Of a stretch of 32,888 nucleotides of DNA, positions 20,527 through 27,625 are shown piece by piece. The notes beneath the pieces are model-generated. The model worked only from the letters and a program-made list of their open reading frames with translations. It was not told the DNA's origin and ran no database searches. Origin of the DNA: Candidatus Dadabacteria bacterium (GTDB lineage Bacteria; Desulfobacterota_D; UBA1144; Nemesobacterales; JADFKM01); NCBI GenBank assembly GCA_022564935.1, contig JADFKM010000017.1, forward strand, positions 1-32,888, written 5' to 3'. Made by a program: the position numbers and the translations under genes. How positions within the stretch are numbered: position 1 is the first letter of the stretch; each line of letters opens with the position of its first letter.

Positions 20527-21989
20527 TGCCTGGGTTCCCTCTGGGACACGGGCTTTTCTATAAAAGCGAGGCCGCAGGAACAGGGGGGCGCATAGAGAGC
20601 CGCTTACAGAAAGCCGCTGCCCCCGGTCTCCCCTCCGCTGGGCTCCCCTCTGGGGACGCGATTTTCCTTCCGTACCAGCGGCGCTGGCTGGGAGACAGTG
20701 CGCCCGTGAAGCTCTGGGAGAAGGCCAGGCGCATAGGCGCCACCTATACTCAGGCCTATGAAGACGTGATGGACTGCGTCCTCGGGCGGGTGCCTGCGGT
20801 GTGGTACACGTCCTCGGACGAGACGGCGGCGAAGGAGTACATGTTGTATTGTTGGGAGTGGGCGCGCCTGCTGAACATTCTTAATTCAAATCCCGTTATC
20901 GGCGACAAGGGGGCGGCGGTGCACTCTATCGAGTTCGGTAACGGGGCGCGCATAGGCGCCCTCAGCTCGAACCCCAAGCAGTTCCGCTCCAAAGGAGGCA
21001 AGGTCATACTCGACGAGTTCGCTCACCATGAACGGGCTGAGGAGCTGTGGGAGGCCGCGAGGCCGTGCGTTACCTGGGGTTATCCGCTGCGGATTCTCAG
21101 CACTCACAACGGAGAGAACAGTATGTTCTACAGGTTCCTCGAAGCCGTCACGAAAGCGCAGCTTAACTGGAGCCGTCACAGGACGGATATACATGATGCC
21201 GTAGGGGAAGGGCTGCTCGATAAAATAAGGCGGCGCCGGACCACGGCCGGGGAAAGACGGGAGTGGCTCGAAGAGCTCCGCGCGGACTGCGTCGATGAAA
21301 GCACGTGGCAGCAGGAATATTGCTGTCAGCCGGTAGATGAGTCGGTAGTGTTTATTTCTTATGAGCTTATACGTTCGGTGGAGATGCCGAGTCTCTATAA
21401 ATCGATAGAGGGGCTTCACAAAAAGGACCTGTTCCTCGGCATGGACGTAGGCAGAAAAAAAGACCTGAGCGTGATCTGGCTTATTGAGCGCCAAGGGGAG
21501 CGGTGCTGCACCCGCGCGGTGCGCGTGATGGAACGAATGCCCTTTGCCGAGCAGAGGGCGATACTGTATGAATATTTATCGCACCCTTCGTTAAGAAGGG
21601 CGTGTATAGACGCCTCGGGCCTGGGCATGCAGCTTGCGGAAGAGGCGAAAAAATTGTATGGTGAATATAAAGTCGAAGCCGTTAATTTCACCGCGCCCCT
21701 AAAAGAGAGCCTAGCCTATGGGCTTAAAAAACGGTTCGAGCAGAGGACGGTTTTTATCCCCGAAGACGTGAAGATACGCGAGGATCTGCACAGCGTCAAA
21801 AAAATCGTAACGGCTGCTGGGAACGTGAGGTTTGACGTAGCGAGCGGCGCAAAGCCGGACGGGAACGCAGACCGCTTCTGGGCGTTGGCCCTGGCGGTTC
21901 ACGCTGCGGCCGAGTTCAAGGCGCCCTTCAGGGTGACGAGCCGGGGACGCGGAGAAGCCGGCGTCATAACGGCAGGTTATTGGAGCTGA
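20469..21989 (+). CDS. Terminase large subunit (Mu gp28-like)
   Basis: 506 aa from ATG 20469, the only start upstream of the repeat-encoded segment; a later start cannot be excluded. After an unusual N-terminus of about 65 residues that includes two palindromic repeats (PGFPLGHG and LPSGDAIF), the family core begins at LPYQRRWLGD. The ATPase has a variant P-loop, KARRIGATYTQA (about 85-96), and Walker B VILDEFAHH (about 179-187). The RNase H-like nuclease begins at FLGMDVGRKKDLSVIW (about 322-337), with later Asp residues in CIDASGLG and GNADRFWALA. It cuts and pumps DNA into the prohead. Mu's transposition-linked packaging cannot apply here, as no transposase is seen. Confidence 0.9.
   Translation: MQGIRAADTGRRKKRERHIVPGFPLGHGLFYKSEAAGTGGRIESRLQKAAAPGLPSAGLPSGDAIFLPYQRRWLGDSAPVKLWEKARRIGATYTQAYEDVMDCVLGRVPAVWYTSSDETAAKEYMLYCWEWARLLNILNSNPVIGDKGAAVHSIEFGNGARIGALSSNPKQFRSKGGKVILDEFAHHERAEELWEAARPCVTWGYPLRILSTHNGENSMFYRFLEAVTKAQLNWSRHRTDIHDAVGEGLLDKIRRRRTTAGERREWLEELRADCVDESTWQQEYCCQPVDESVVFISYELIRSVEMPSLYKSIEGLHKKDLFLGMDVGRKKDLSVIWLIERQGERCCTRAVRVMERMPFAEQRAILYEYLSHPSLRRACIDASGLGMQLAEEAKKLYGEYKVEAVNFTAPLKESLAYGLKKRFEQRTVFIPEDVKIREDLHSVKKIVTAAGNVRFDVASGAKPDGNADRFWALALAVHAAAEFKAPFRVTSRGRGEAGVITAGYWS
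20505..20565 (+). repeat. Extended palindromic repeat, copy B
   Basis: The left 24 bases equal those of copy C, and the right flank GGGCTTTTCTATAAA is shared, but the centre is the consensus GGGTTCCCTCTGGGACACGG (20532-20551) instead of the ATC-loop version. It spans the end of the small terminase-like gene and the beginning of terL. Confidence 0.85.
20641..20660 (+). repeat. Palindromic repeat, second copy in terL
   Basis: GGCTCCCCTCTGGGGACGCG, stem TCCCC / GGGGA, loop TCT. It is translated in frame just before the conserved core of TerL. The preceding bases (CTCCCCTCCGCTGGG) look like another, degraded unit. Confidence 0.65.
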
Positions 21990-22153
21990 GCGGGAAACAA
22001 ATGAAGGGACGGACGGGGCACTCGGCGCGCAGTTCGATAAGTCTGGGAAGAGGGAAAGCCGGCGGGCGATAAGGGCGCAGTTAAAAAAGAAAATTAGAGC
22101 ACAGAGAGCTTCAGCGTTCTGCGCAAAAAAAACAATAGGAACGGAGAGATGAC
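21990..22153. other. Gap between terL and portal
   Basis: No convincing gene. One frame is open to a TGA next to the portal start and encodes a basic stretch (RRAIRAQLKKKIRAQRA), but it has no ATG, GTG or TTG start. It may be a decayed small gene. Confidence 0.4.
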
Positions 22154-23434
22154 ATGAGCAAGCAAGGAATAATCCAAAAAGCGCTCCGCATATTCGACAG
22201 GAGCAATCGATACTACGCGGCGCACAATGGGACGTTTGGCAAGCAGATAGCGCAGATCGCCACCAGGGACGTGAGCGCGGCGACCCTTACGCTGCTCTCG
22301 AGCATGACGCTGCCTGACCCCGACCCGATACTAAAGAAGGCGGGCAGGGACATAACGGCGCTCAGAGACCTCATAGCCGACGCGCACCTCTACGCCACTG
22401 TGCAGAGCAGGAAGGCGGGCGTGCTCTCGCTGGAATGGGAGATCGCCCGCAGCGGCGCCGCGTCCCCAGAGGGGGAATCTGAAGGAGAAGCCCGGAGGGA
22501 TCAAGGAAGAGTGGAAGTGATCGAGGGCATGTTCAAGCGGTACGACATGGGCGCGGTTATCGGCGAAATATTGAACGCGCCGCTCTATGGCTTCCAGCCT
22601 CTGGAGGTGTTGTGGGAGACCGACGCAAACGGCCTCCGTCTCCCGGTGCGCGTGATCGGGAAGCCCCCGGAGTGGTTCACCTTCGACAGTGAGAACCTAA
22701 TGCTGTTCAAGACCAAGCGCAACCCCGAGGGCGAGCCGCTGCCCCCGTTCTCTTTCCTCGTGGCCGCGCACGACGCCTCGTACGACAACCCGTTCGGCGA
22801 GAAGGTGCTGTCGCGCTGCTTCTGGCCCGTCACGTTTAAGAGGGGCGGTATAAAGTTCTGGGCGCGGTTCGCGGAGAAATTCGGGATGCCGTTTATAGTG
22901 GGAAAGCACCCCGCCGCCGCAAGCCAGGAGGAGATAGACAGGATGCTGGATATGATGGAGAAGATGGTCCAGGACGCCGTGGCCGCCATCCCTGAGGGGA
23001 GCGACATAGACACGCTGGAGACGAGCACGAGGGGCTCTTCCACCTCCACGTACGAGAAGTTCCTCGGCGCCATGAACTCCGAGATATCGAAGGCCGTTCT
23101 GGGACAAACCCTCACCACGGAGGTGGGGGACAGGGGGAGCCTCGCGGCCGGGCGCGTCCACATGGACGTGAGGCGCGATATTATAGACGGTGACCGCAGG
23201 ATAGTAGAGGGCGTTTTCAACACGCTCATAAAGTGGGTATGGACAATCAACTTCAGCAATGACCTGCGGGCAATGCCAAGGTTCAGGATGTTCGAGAGGG
23301 AGCGGGTCGATAAGACGCAGGCCGAGCGCGACGAGATACTCTCCAGAGCGGGTGTTGCTTTCACGGACGAGTACTGGAAGAAGACCTACGGCCTCGGAGA
23401 TGGGGATATTGCCCCCCGCGTCGCAAGGGGATAG
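22154..23434 (+). CDS. Portal protein (DUF935, Mu gp29-like)
   Basis: A 426-aa protein with SD GGAGAG before the ATG. The family is recognised from the N-terminal region (AATLTLLSSMTLPDPDPILK, then LYATVQSRKAGVLSLEWEI), YDMGAVIGEILNAPLYGFQP, and GIKFWARFAEKFGMPFIVGK, then GQTLTTEVGDRGSLAAGRVH. It is somewhat shorter than typical gp29 (about 500 aa). It forms the 12-subunit ring through which DNA enters and to which the tail connects. A reverse palindromic repeat is translated as SPEGESEG (about 108-115), where it probably sits in a surface loop. Confidence 0.92.
   Translation: MSKQGIIQKALRIFDRSNRYYAAHNGTFGKQIAQIATRDVSAATLTLLSSMTLPDPDPILKKAGRDITALRDLIADAHLYATVQSRKAGVLSLEWEIARSGAASPEGESEGEARRDQGRVEVIEGMFKRYDMGAVIGEILNAPLYGFQPLEVLWETDANGLRLPVRVIGKPPEWFTFDSENLMLFKTKRNPEGEPLPPFSFLVAAHDASYDNPFGEKVLSRCFWPVTFKRGGIKFWARFAEKFGMPFIVGKHPAAASQEEIDRMLDMMEKMVQDAVAAIPEGSDIDTLETSTRGSSTSTYEKFLGAMNSEISKAVLGQTLTTEVGDRGSLAAGRVHMDVRRDIIDGDRRIVEGVFNTLIKWVWTINFSNDLRAMPRFRMFERERVDKTQAERDEILSRAGVAFTDEYWKKTYGLGDGDIAPRVARG
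22466..22486 (-). repeat. Palindromic repeat, in the portal gene
   Basis: The minus strand reads GATTCCCCCTCTGGGGACGCG. It is translated in frame in the portal protein without interrupting the conserved segments on either side. Confidence 0.65.
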
Positions 23435-23554
23435 GAGCGCGGGGAGTAGAGCTAAGGGGTAAGGCAGGTGCGGAATATTTTAAACTGAACGGATAACCAT
23501 AAAGTTGAGACACGGAGGGCATGTTATGGGTAAGTATGCGACAAGGAGAGAGCG

Positions 23555-23983
23555 ATGCTCATAACAGTCGACTTTAATCAGGTGATAAGGGCGCTCGATG
23601 CGCTTGCGAAGGAAGTGGAGCGCAAAGCGGCAGGCTCGCCCGCAGTGATGCGCGAGATTGCAGATGCGATGGCGGCAGCGGTAGCTGAGAACTTCGAGCG
23701 GGAGGGGAAGCCCCCCTGGCCCGACATCGCCCCCTCAACAAAGGAGGCGCGCAGGAGACGGGGCGCCTGGCCTGGCGACATCCTCAACGAAAGCGGCGCG
23801 CTCAAAAGCTCTATCGCCTCGGAGTTCGGCGCTGACTTCGCCTCCGTGGGCACCGACGTCCCATACGCCGCAGCCCTTCAGTTCGGCACGGAGTTCATGC
23901 CCGCCCGCCCGTTCCTCACCCTCACGAACCCCGACATGGAGTGGATCGCCGCGCTCTACAGCGACTTCCTGGGGGATTTTTAG
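23555..23983 (+). CDS. Virion morphogenesis / tail completion protein (Mu gpG-like)
   Basis: A 142-aa protein, SD AAGGAGAG before the ATG. WPDIAPSTKEARRRRG, ILNESGALKSSIASEFGADF, and VGTDVPYAAALQFGTEFMPARPFL are the hallmarks of the phage virion morphogenesis family. It acts in head completion or head-tail joining. In Mu a minor head protein (gpF, SPP1 gp7-like) lies between portal and this gene; here only 120 bp separates them. Confidence 0.88.
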   Translation: MLITVDFNQVIRALDALAKEVERKAAGSPAVMREIADAMAAAVAENFEREGKPPWPDIAPSTKEARRRRGAWPGDILNESGALKSSIASEFGADFASVGTDVPYAAALQFGTEFMPARPFLTLTNPDMEWIAALYSDFLGDF

Positions 23984-24081
23984 GGGGGACTTCTCGGGAG
24001 TTGCTTCACAGGGGTAGTGCCGGTCCTCCCTCGCCTCTCTCTGCACTATTAAAACGGAAGGGTCACGCATTTTTCTCATTA

Positions 24082-24099
24082 GCGACTAGTACTAGTTGC
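24082..24099. promoter_or_regulatory. Palindromic operator of hicAB
   Basis: GCGACTAGTACTAGTTGC, a palindrome with one mismatched pair. It overlaps the -35 hexamer at 24096, consistent with autorepression by HicB. Confidence 0.6.
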
Positions 24100-24124
24100 A
24101 ATTCTCTATAATATGTGCTATAAT
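24096..24124 (+). promoter_or_regulatory. hicAB promoter
   Basis: TTGCAA at 24096-24101, 17-bp spacer, TATAAT at 24119-24124. An ATG at 24131, 6 bp after the -10, opens only an 8-codon frame overlapping the start of hicA. Confidence 0.7.
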
Positions 24125-24135
24125 CAATCTATGAC

Positions 24136-24405
24136 TTGTTGGAGCGGCAGCTTGTGAGCAGGGTAGAAAAACTGATAAAGAGACTGCTTGACAGGCCGAA
24201 GGATTTTAAGTGGAGGGAGCTTGTGATGTTGTTGAAGGCGCTTGGGTATGAGGAGGCGAAAAGAGGGAAGACAGGAGGGTCGCGGAGACGCTTCGTTCAC
24301 GAAAGAACCGCCCCAATCACACTGCACGAGCCGCACGACGGTGTTTTGAGGAGGTATCAGATCGACCTGGTAATAGAAAATTTAGAGAGAGGCGGGATGA
24401 TATGA
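24136..24405 (+). CDS. hicA: HicA-family toxin
   Basis: Up to 89 aa. TTG 24136, TTG 24139 and GTG 24154 are possible starts; none has a strong SD, and GTG 24154 gives a size nearer the family. The core is typical: WRELVMLLKALGYEEAKRGK, then GGSRRRFVHERTAPITLHEP, then RYQIDLVIENLERGG. The classical GSH motif with its catalytic histidine is GSR here, as in a subset of HicA annotations, so activity should not be taken for granted. HicA proteins are double-stranded-RNA-binding mRNA interferases. The stop overlaps hicB as ATGA. Confidence 0.8.
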   Translation: MLERQLVSRVEKLIKRLLDRPKDFKWRELVMLLKALGYEEAKRGKTGGSRRRFVHERTAPITLHEPHDGVLRRYQIDLVIENLERGGMI

Positions 24406-24743
24406 GCGACATGATGAGGTACAAGGGCTACGACGGCTCAGTGAAATACAGCGACGAGGACGGCTTGTTTTACGGCAAGCTGGAGTTCATAAAGGCGCTC
24501 ATCACCTACGAAGGCACGGACGTAAAATCACTGCGCGACGACTTCCACGAGGCCGTGGACGACTACCTCGATTTGTGTGAGCAGGAAGGGATAGAGCCGG
24601 AGAAGCCGTTTAAGGGCAGCTTCAATGTCCGGCCCGGAAGCGGCCTCCACCGCCGGGTCGTCATGTACGCCAGGGAGAAGGGCAAGACCCTCAACCAGGT
24701 CGTCAAGGACGCCCTCGAAAAATACCTCGAAGCCGAGGGGTAG
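24402..24743 (+). CDS. hicB: HicB-family antitoxin
   Basis: A 113-aa protein. The partial RNase H-like fold (YKGYDGSVKYSDEDGLFYGK, then SLRDDFHEAVDDYLDLCEQE, about 7-68) is followed by an RHH DNA-binding segment (SFNVRPGSGLHRRVVMYARE, then TLNQVVKDALEKYL). It neutralises HicA and represses the operon through the palindrome at 24082-24099. In a phage-plasmid it may provide addiction or exclusion of other phages. The operon interrupts the head gene order between gpG and protease. Confidence 0.9.
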   Translation: MSDMMRYKGYDGSVKYSDEDGLFYGKLEFIKALITYEGTDVKSLRDDFHEAVDDYLDLCEQEGIEPEKPFKGSFNVRPGSGLHRRVVMYAREKGKTLNQVVKDALEKYLEAEG

Positions 24744-24751
24744 ATTACCCC
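24737..24751 (+). terminator. Possible terminator between convergent genes
   Basis: GGGGTA, loop GAT, TACCCC, then a pyrimidine-rich TTCCTTTCC. The stem covers the hicB stop and the end of the opposing HTH gene. The T tract is interrupted, so the call is weak. Confidence 0.35.
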
Positions 24752-24951
24752 TTCCTTTCCGGGGGAACCTTCTGATCCTCTATCCAGTCCCGCAGGTCCG
24801 AGCGGTCGAAGTATATGCGCCTGCCGATGCGAACGAACGGCACCTCCCGGTTCGCTATGCGCTTGCGGAGCGCGTGCACCGACATGCACAGGAGCTTCGC
24901 CGCCCCTTTTACGTGAATGAGCGCGATCGTTAAGTCGTCGTGTGTGGTCAT
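24745..24951 (-). CDS. Excisionase-type helix-turn-helix protein
   Basis: A 68-aa minus-strand protein. IHVKGAAKLLCMSVHALRKR (about 12-31), then REVPFVRIGRRIYFDRSDLRDWIEDQ, is the standard HTH_17 domain with its wing. It converges with hicB with 1 bp between the stops. No SD is seen. Possibly a regulator of the protease/capsid genes that start divergently 180 bp away, or a moron regulator. Confidence 0.8.
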   Translation of the reverse strand: MTTHDDLTIALIHVKGAAKLLCMSVHALRKRIANREVPFVRIGRRIYFDRSDLRDWIEDQKVPPERKG

Positions 24952-25049
24952 AGACAGTCTCGGTTGGTAAATTGTGTTTCGGTTACTGACTTCCTGCTTC
25001 GTTATAGAGTATCATAGGCTTAAGGTCGCCGCAACGGAGAGCATGAGAC

Positions 25050-25133
25050 GGCGGAACATATGCGGAAAGTGGAACCAGAACGGAAGGCGGAACACATGCA
25101 GAAGGTGGAACACATGCGGAAGGTGGAACCATG
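25050..25133 (+). repeat. 18-bp tandem repeat ending in the protease start codon
   Basis: Four full units and one partial: GGCGGAACATATGCGGAA (25050), AGTGGAACCAGAACGGAA (25068), GGCGGAACACATGCAGAA (25086), GGTGGAACACATGCGGAA (25104), GGTGGAACCATG (25122). The last unit supplies the SD-like bases and ATG of the protease gene. Most units contain a similar GGAA...CATG arrangement. Confidence 0.9.
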
Positions 25134-26207
25134 TGGATAGAAATATTTAAGACCGGAACACACACCGACTCGGCGGGTCTCTCAAAGACGTGGACTAACG
25201 CCGACCTCGACGGGATCGCCGGAAAGTACGACCCGGCGGTTCACGAGGCACCCGTGGTGATAGGGCACCCCAAGGACAACAAGCCCGCCTACGGCTGGGT
25301 TGAGGCACTCAAGCGGAGCGGCAGCGTCTTGATGGCGAAGGTCAAAAACCTCGCGCCTGAGCTGATGGATGCCCTCAAGAGCGGACTCTACAAGAAGCGC
25401 TCCATATCCCTTTACCCCGACGACGCGCTGCGGCATGTGGGCTTCCTTGGAGCCGTTCCCCCTGCGGTAAAGGGGCTTGCCGACGTGCAGTTCGCAGCCG
25501 ACGGGGAGTTCAGGGAGTGGGAATGGGTGGTCGAGAACAAGGAGCGTAAGATAAACAACTCCGGAGGTGAAAACCATATGGACGACAACGCTCGGGTTAC
25601 CCCGCATGAGGGAAATGACGACCGGCAGAAAATAACGGAGCTTGAGGCCGGTCTTAAAGCTGCGCTGGAGCGTATAGCGGAGCTTGAGGCGAGACTCGAA
25701 GAGGCCCAATCCCCTGATAACGAGTCTCGTGAGGAAGAGGAAACGGCTCTTGAAAACAGCCCGGATAATGTACGGGCGTTCGAAGAGATCACAGAAATCC
25801 GAGCCAGGGCTGAGCGCGCGGAGAAAAGGGCCGCCGAGCTGGAGGCGAGACTGAACAAGCGCGACTTCATGATATACCTCGACGACGCCGGAAGGCGGTA
25901 CATGCTTTCCCAAGATTTAAGGGCGGGGCTTGTAGACATGCACGAGGCTTTGAGCTCCCGCGACTTCTCCGAGTCGGAGAGCGACGCGGGCGAATTTATA
26001 AAACGCATCGTCGAGCGGATGCCCAAGCTCGCCGATTTCAAGGAGCTGGCGACGAAGGAGCGGGCAAGCGACGCATCCACAGAGTTCGAAGAGAAGCTTA
26101 AGCGCAGGACAAGGGAGATTGCGAAGGACAGGGGGCTCAACGAGTACGCCTCCTACAAAGAGGCGACTAAGGAGCTTTCCAAAGAGAACCCGGATTTTAT
26201 GAAATAA
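25131..26207 (+). CDS. Prohead protease and scaffold (Mu gpI-like)
   Basis: A 358-aa protein. Residues 1-130 are the Mu-type protease: TWTNADLDGIAGKYDPAVHE, APVVIGHPKDNKPAYGWVEA, then SGLYKKRSISLYPD and GFLGAVPPAVKGL. Conserved His and Ser in the GHP and RSISLYP stations are candidates for catalysis. The C-terminal part (about 160-358) is Glu-rich coiled coil (ITELEAGLKAALERIAELEA) and acts as scaffold. It shapes the prohead and is then degraded. Expression may be unusual because of the tandem repeat before the start. Confidence 0.88.
   Translation: MWIEIFKTGTHTDSAGLSKTWTNADLDGIAGKYDPAVHEAPVVIGHPKDNKPAYGWVEALKRSGSVLMAKVKNLAPELMDALKSGLYKKRSISLYPDDALRHVGFLGAVPPAVKGLADVQFAADGEFREWEWVVENKERKINNSGGENHMDDNARVTPHEGNDDRQKITELEAGLKAALERIAELEARLEEAQSPDNESREEEETALENSPDNVRAFEEITEIRARAERAEKRAAELEARLNKRDFMIYLDDAGRRYMLSQDLRAGLVDMHEALSSRDFSESESDAGEFIKRIVERMPKLADFKELATKERASDASTEFEEKLKRRTREIAKDRGLNEYASYKEATKELSKENPDFMK
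25578..26207 (+). CDS. Nested scaffold protein (Mu gpZ-like internal start)
   Basis: Inside the protease gene, an SD GGAGGTG at 25563-25569 lies 8 nt before an in-frame ATG at 25578 (Met150 of the long protein). This would give a separate 209-aa scaffold identical to the C-terminal part, as in Mu I/Z and lambda C/Nu3. The shift from the protease domain to low-complexity linker happens at this point, as expected for independent expression. Confidence 0.7.
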   Translation: MDDNARVTPHEGNDDRQKITELEAGLKAALERIAELEARLEEAQSPDNESREEEETALENSPDNVRAFEEITEIRARAERAEKRAAELEARLNKRDFMIYLDDAGRRYMLSQDLRAGLVDMHEALSSRDFSESESDAGEFIKRIVERMPKLADFKELATKERASDASTEFEEKLKRRTREIAKDRGLNEYASYKEATKELSKENPDFMK

Positions 26208-26258
26208 TGAGACTTTTAAAATAACCGGATTTATGCAATAACGGAGGTGTGAACGAGC

Positions 26259-26642
26259 ATGGCAATTGGACAGAGTTCAGGGATTGAAAAGAAATCGCTG
26301 GCCGGAGCGGCGGTAAACGAGCTGCGGATCGTTAAGTTAGGCGCTGACGATGACCACGTCATTCAGGCTGCGGCCAACTCAGACCAGCTCATAGGCATCG
26401 CCCAGCACACGGCCAGTAGCGCGGAGGACGAGGTGAGGGTGATGATGACGGGTATAAGCCGCCTAAAACTGGGCGGGACCGTCACTAGAGGCGATTACCT
26501 CACGAGCGACGCGAACGGGCAGGGCCTTGCAGCCGCCCCTACGGCGGGCGTTAACAACACGATCATAGGCATGGCCATGCAGTCGGGCGTCAGCGGTGAC
26601 ATAATCGCGTGTCTGCTCATGCCCAGCCGCATACAGGGATAA
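26259..26642 (+). CDS. DUF2190-type capsid decoration protein
   Basis: A 127-aa protein, SD GGAGGTG before the ATG. The segments VIQAAANSDQLIGIAQHTAS, EVRVMMTGISRLKLGGTVTR, GDYLTSDANGQGLAAAPTAG and IIGMAMQSGVSGDIIACLLM follow the DUF2190 pattern. Such proteins cap or decorate heads. It lies between scaffold and major capsid protein. Confidence 0.8.
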   Translation: MAIGQSSGIEKKSLAGAAVNELRIVKLGADDDHVIQAAANSDQLIGIAQHTASSAEDEVRVMMTGISRLKLGGTVTRGDYLTSDANGQGLAAAPTAGVNNTIIGMAMQSGVSGDIIACLLMPSRIQG

Positions 26643-26671
26643 ATACTTTACAATTGGGAGGTGAAAAATAG

Positions 26672-27610
26672 ATGCCGGAGAGAACTGACGTACATATCGA
26701 CACACCGCTGACGAACCTGAGCGTTAAATACAGCAACGACGAGCTTATATGGCGTAGCGTAATGCCTATCGTCAGGGTAAGGAAGCCGAGCGATAAATAC
26801 TTCGAGTACACCAAGGCCGACGTTTACTCTATAGTCGACGACGCCGTGGGGCCGAAGAGCATGCCGAACGAGGTGGACTGGGACCTTGGCACGAAGACCT
26901 TTACGGTGACCGACCATGCCCTTGCGGACTGGGTGCCGCAGGAGGTCGTGGACGCCTCGGACAATCCCGTCTCCCCGCTCGTGGACACGAACGACTTCCT
27001 GAACGAGCGGCTCGACCTGGCGCAGGAGGACAGGGTGGCGGCGCTCGTGTTTTTGGCCGCAACTTACCCGTCGGGCAACAAGGTGACGTTGTCTGGAACC
27101 AGCCAGTGGAGCGGCTCGGCGGACGACCCGGTAAGCGATGTGCTCACCGCCGTGGAGACCTGTTTCATGAGGGCTAACACCCTCGTTTTCGGAGAGGAAG
27201 CCTGGAAGGTTTTTCGCATACTGCCCGAGGTGCTCGACGCGGTGAAATCATCGACGCGGTTCCAGGGCTCGCAGGGCGGACTCGCCTCCTCATCCGAGGT
27301 GGCTTCGCTCTTCGACGTGAACAGGGTGCTCATCGGCAGGGCGCGCAAGAACACAGCCGACGAGGGGCAGACCCCTGCATACGCAAGGATATGGGGCAAG
27401 CACATGGTGGCGCTCCACGTAAATCCGAGCCCCGGCATAAAGGGCATAACGTTTGGCGTTTCCTTCGTAGAGACCGACCGGACCACCTACCGGGACTTCG
27501 ACGGGAAGATGGGCGTTAAGGGCGCGCATTACATCAAGGTCGGCTGGAACTCGGATGAAAAAATCATAGCATCTGACCTCGGGTACATGATCGAAGACGC
27601 AGTGGCGTAA
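26672..27610 (+). CDS. Major capsid protein
   Basis: A 312-aa protein with strong SD GGGAGGTG before the ATG. The sequence (SDKYFEYTKADVYSIVDDAV, then VTDHALADWVPQEVVDASDN, LDLAQEDRVAALVFLAATYP, NTLVFGEEAWKVFRILPEVL) matches the HK97-fold Mu-like major head subunits. Its position after protease and decoration genes confirms it. Little or no N-terminal propeptide is evident, in keeping with the separate scaffold. Confidence 0.9.
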   Translation: MPERTDVHIDTPLTNLSVKYSNDELIWRSVMPIVRVRKPSDKYFEYTKADVYSIVDDAVGPKSMPNEVDWDLGTKTFTVTDHALADWVPQEVVDASDNPVSPLVDTNDFLNERLDLAQEDRVAALVFLAATYPSGNKVTLSGTSQWSGSADDPVSDVLTAVETCFMRANTLVFGEEAWKVFRILPEVLDAVKSSTRFQGSQGGLASSSEVASLFDVNRVLIGRARKNTADEGQTPAYARIWGKHMVALHVNPSPGIKGITFGVSFVETDRTTYRDFDGKMGVKGAHYIKVGWNSDEKIIASDLGYMIEDAVA

Positions 27611-27625
27611 GGGGATCACTAAAAC

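Noticed and set aside
22001-22150. Small gene between terL and portal
   Set aside because: The plausible basic frame lacks any standard start codon, and the frame with an ATG ends after 23 codons.
24983-25165. Minus-strand ORF with VPPSAC repeats opposite the 18-bp tandem repeat
   Set aside because: The peptide repeat follows from the DNA repeat, and the ORF overlaps the protease start. The plus-strand 35-codon frame from 25043 is likewise repeat-derived.
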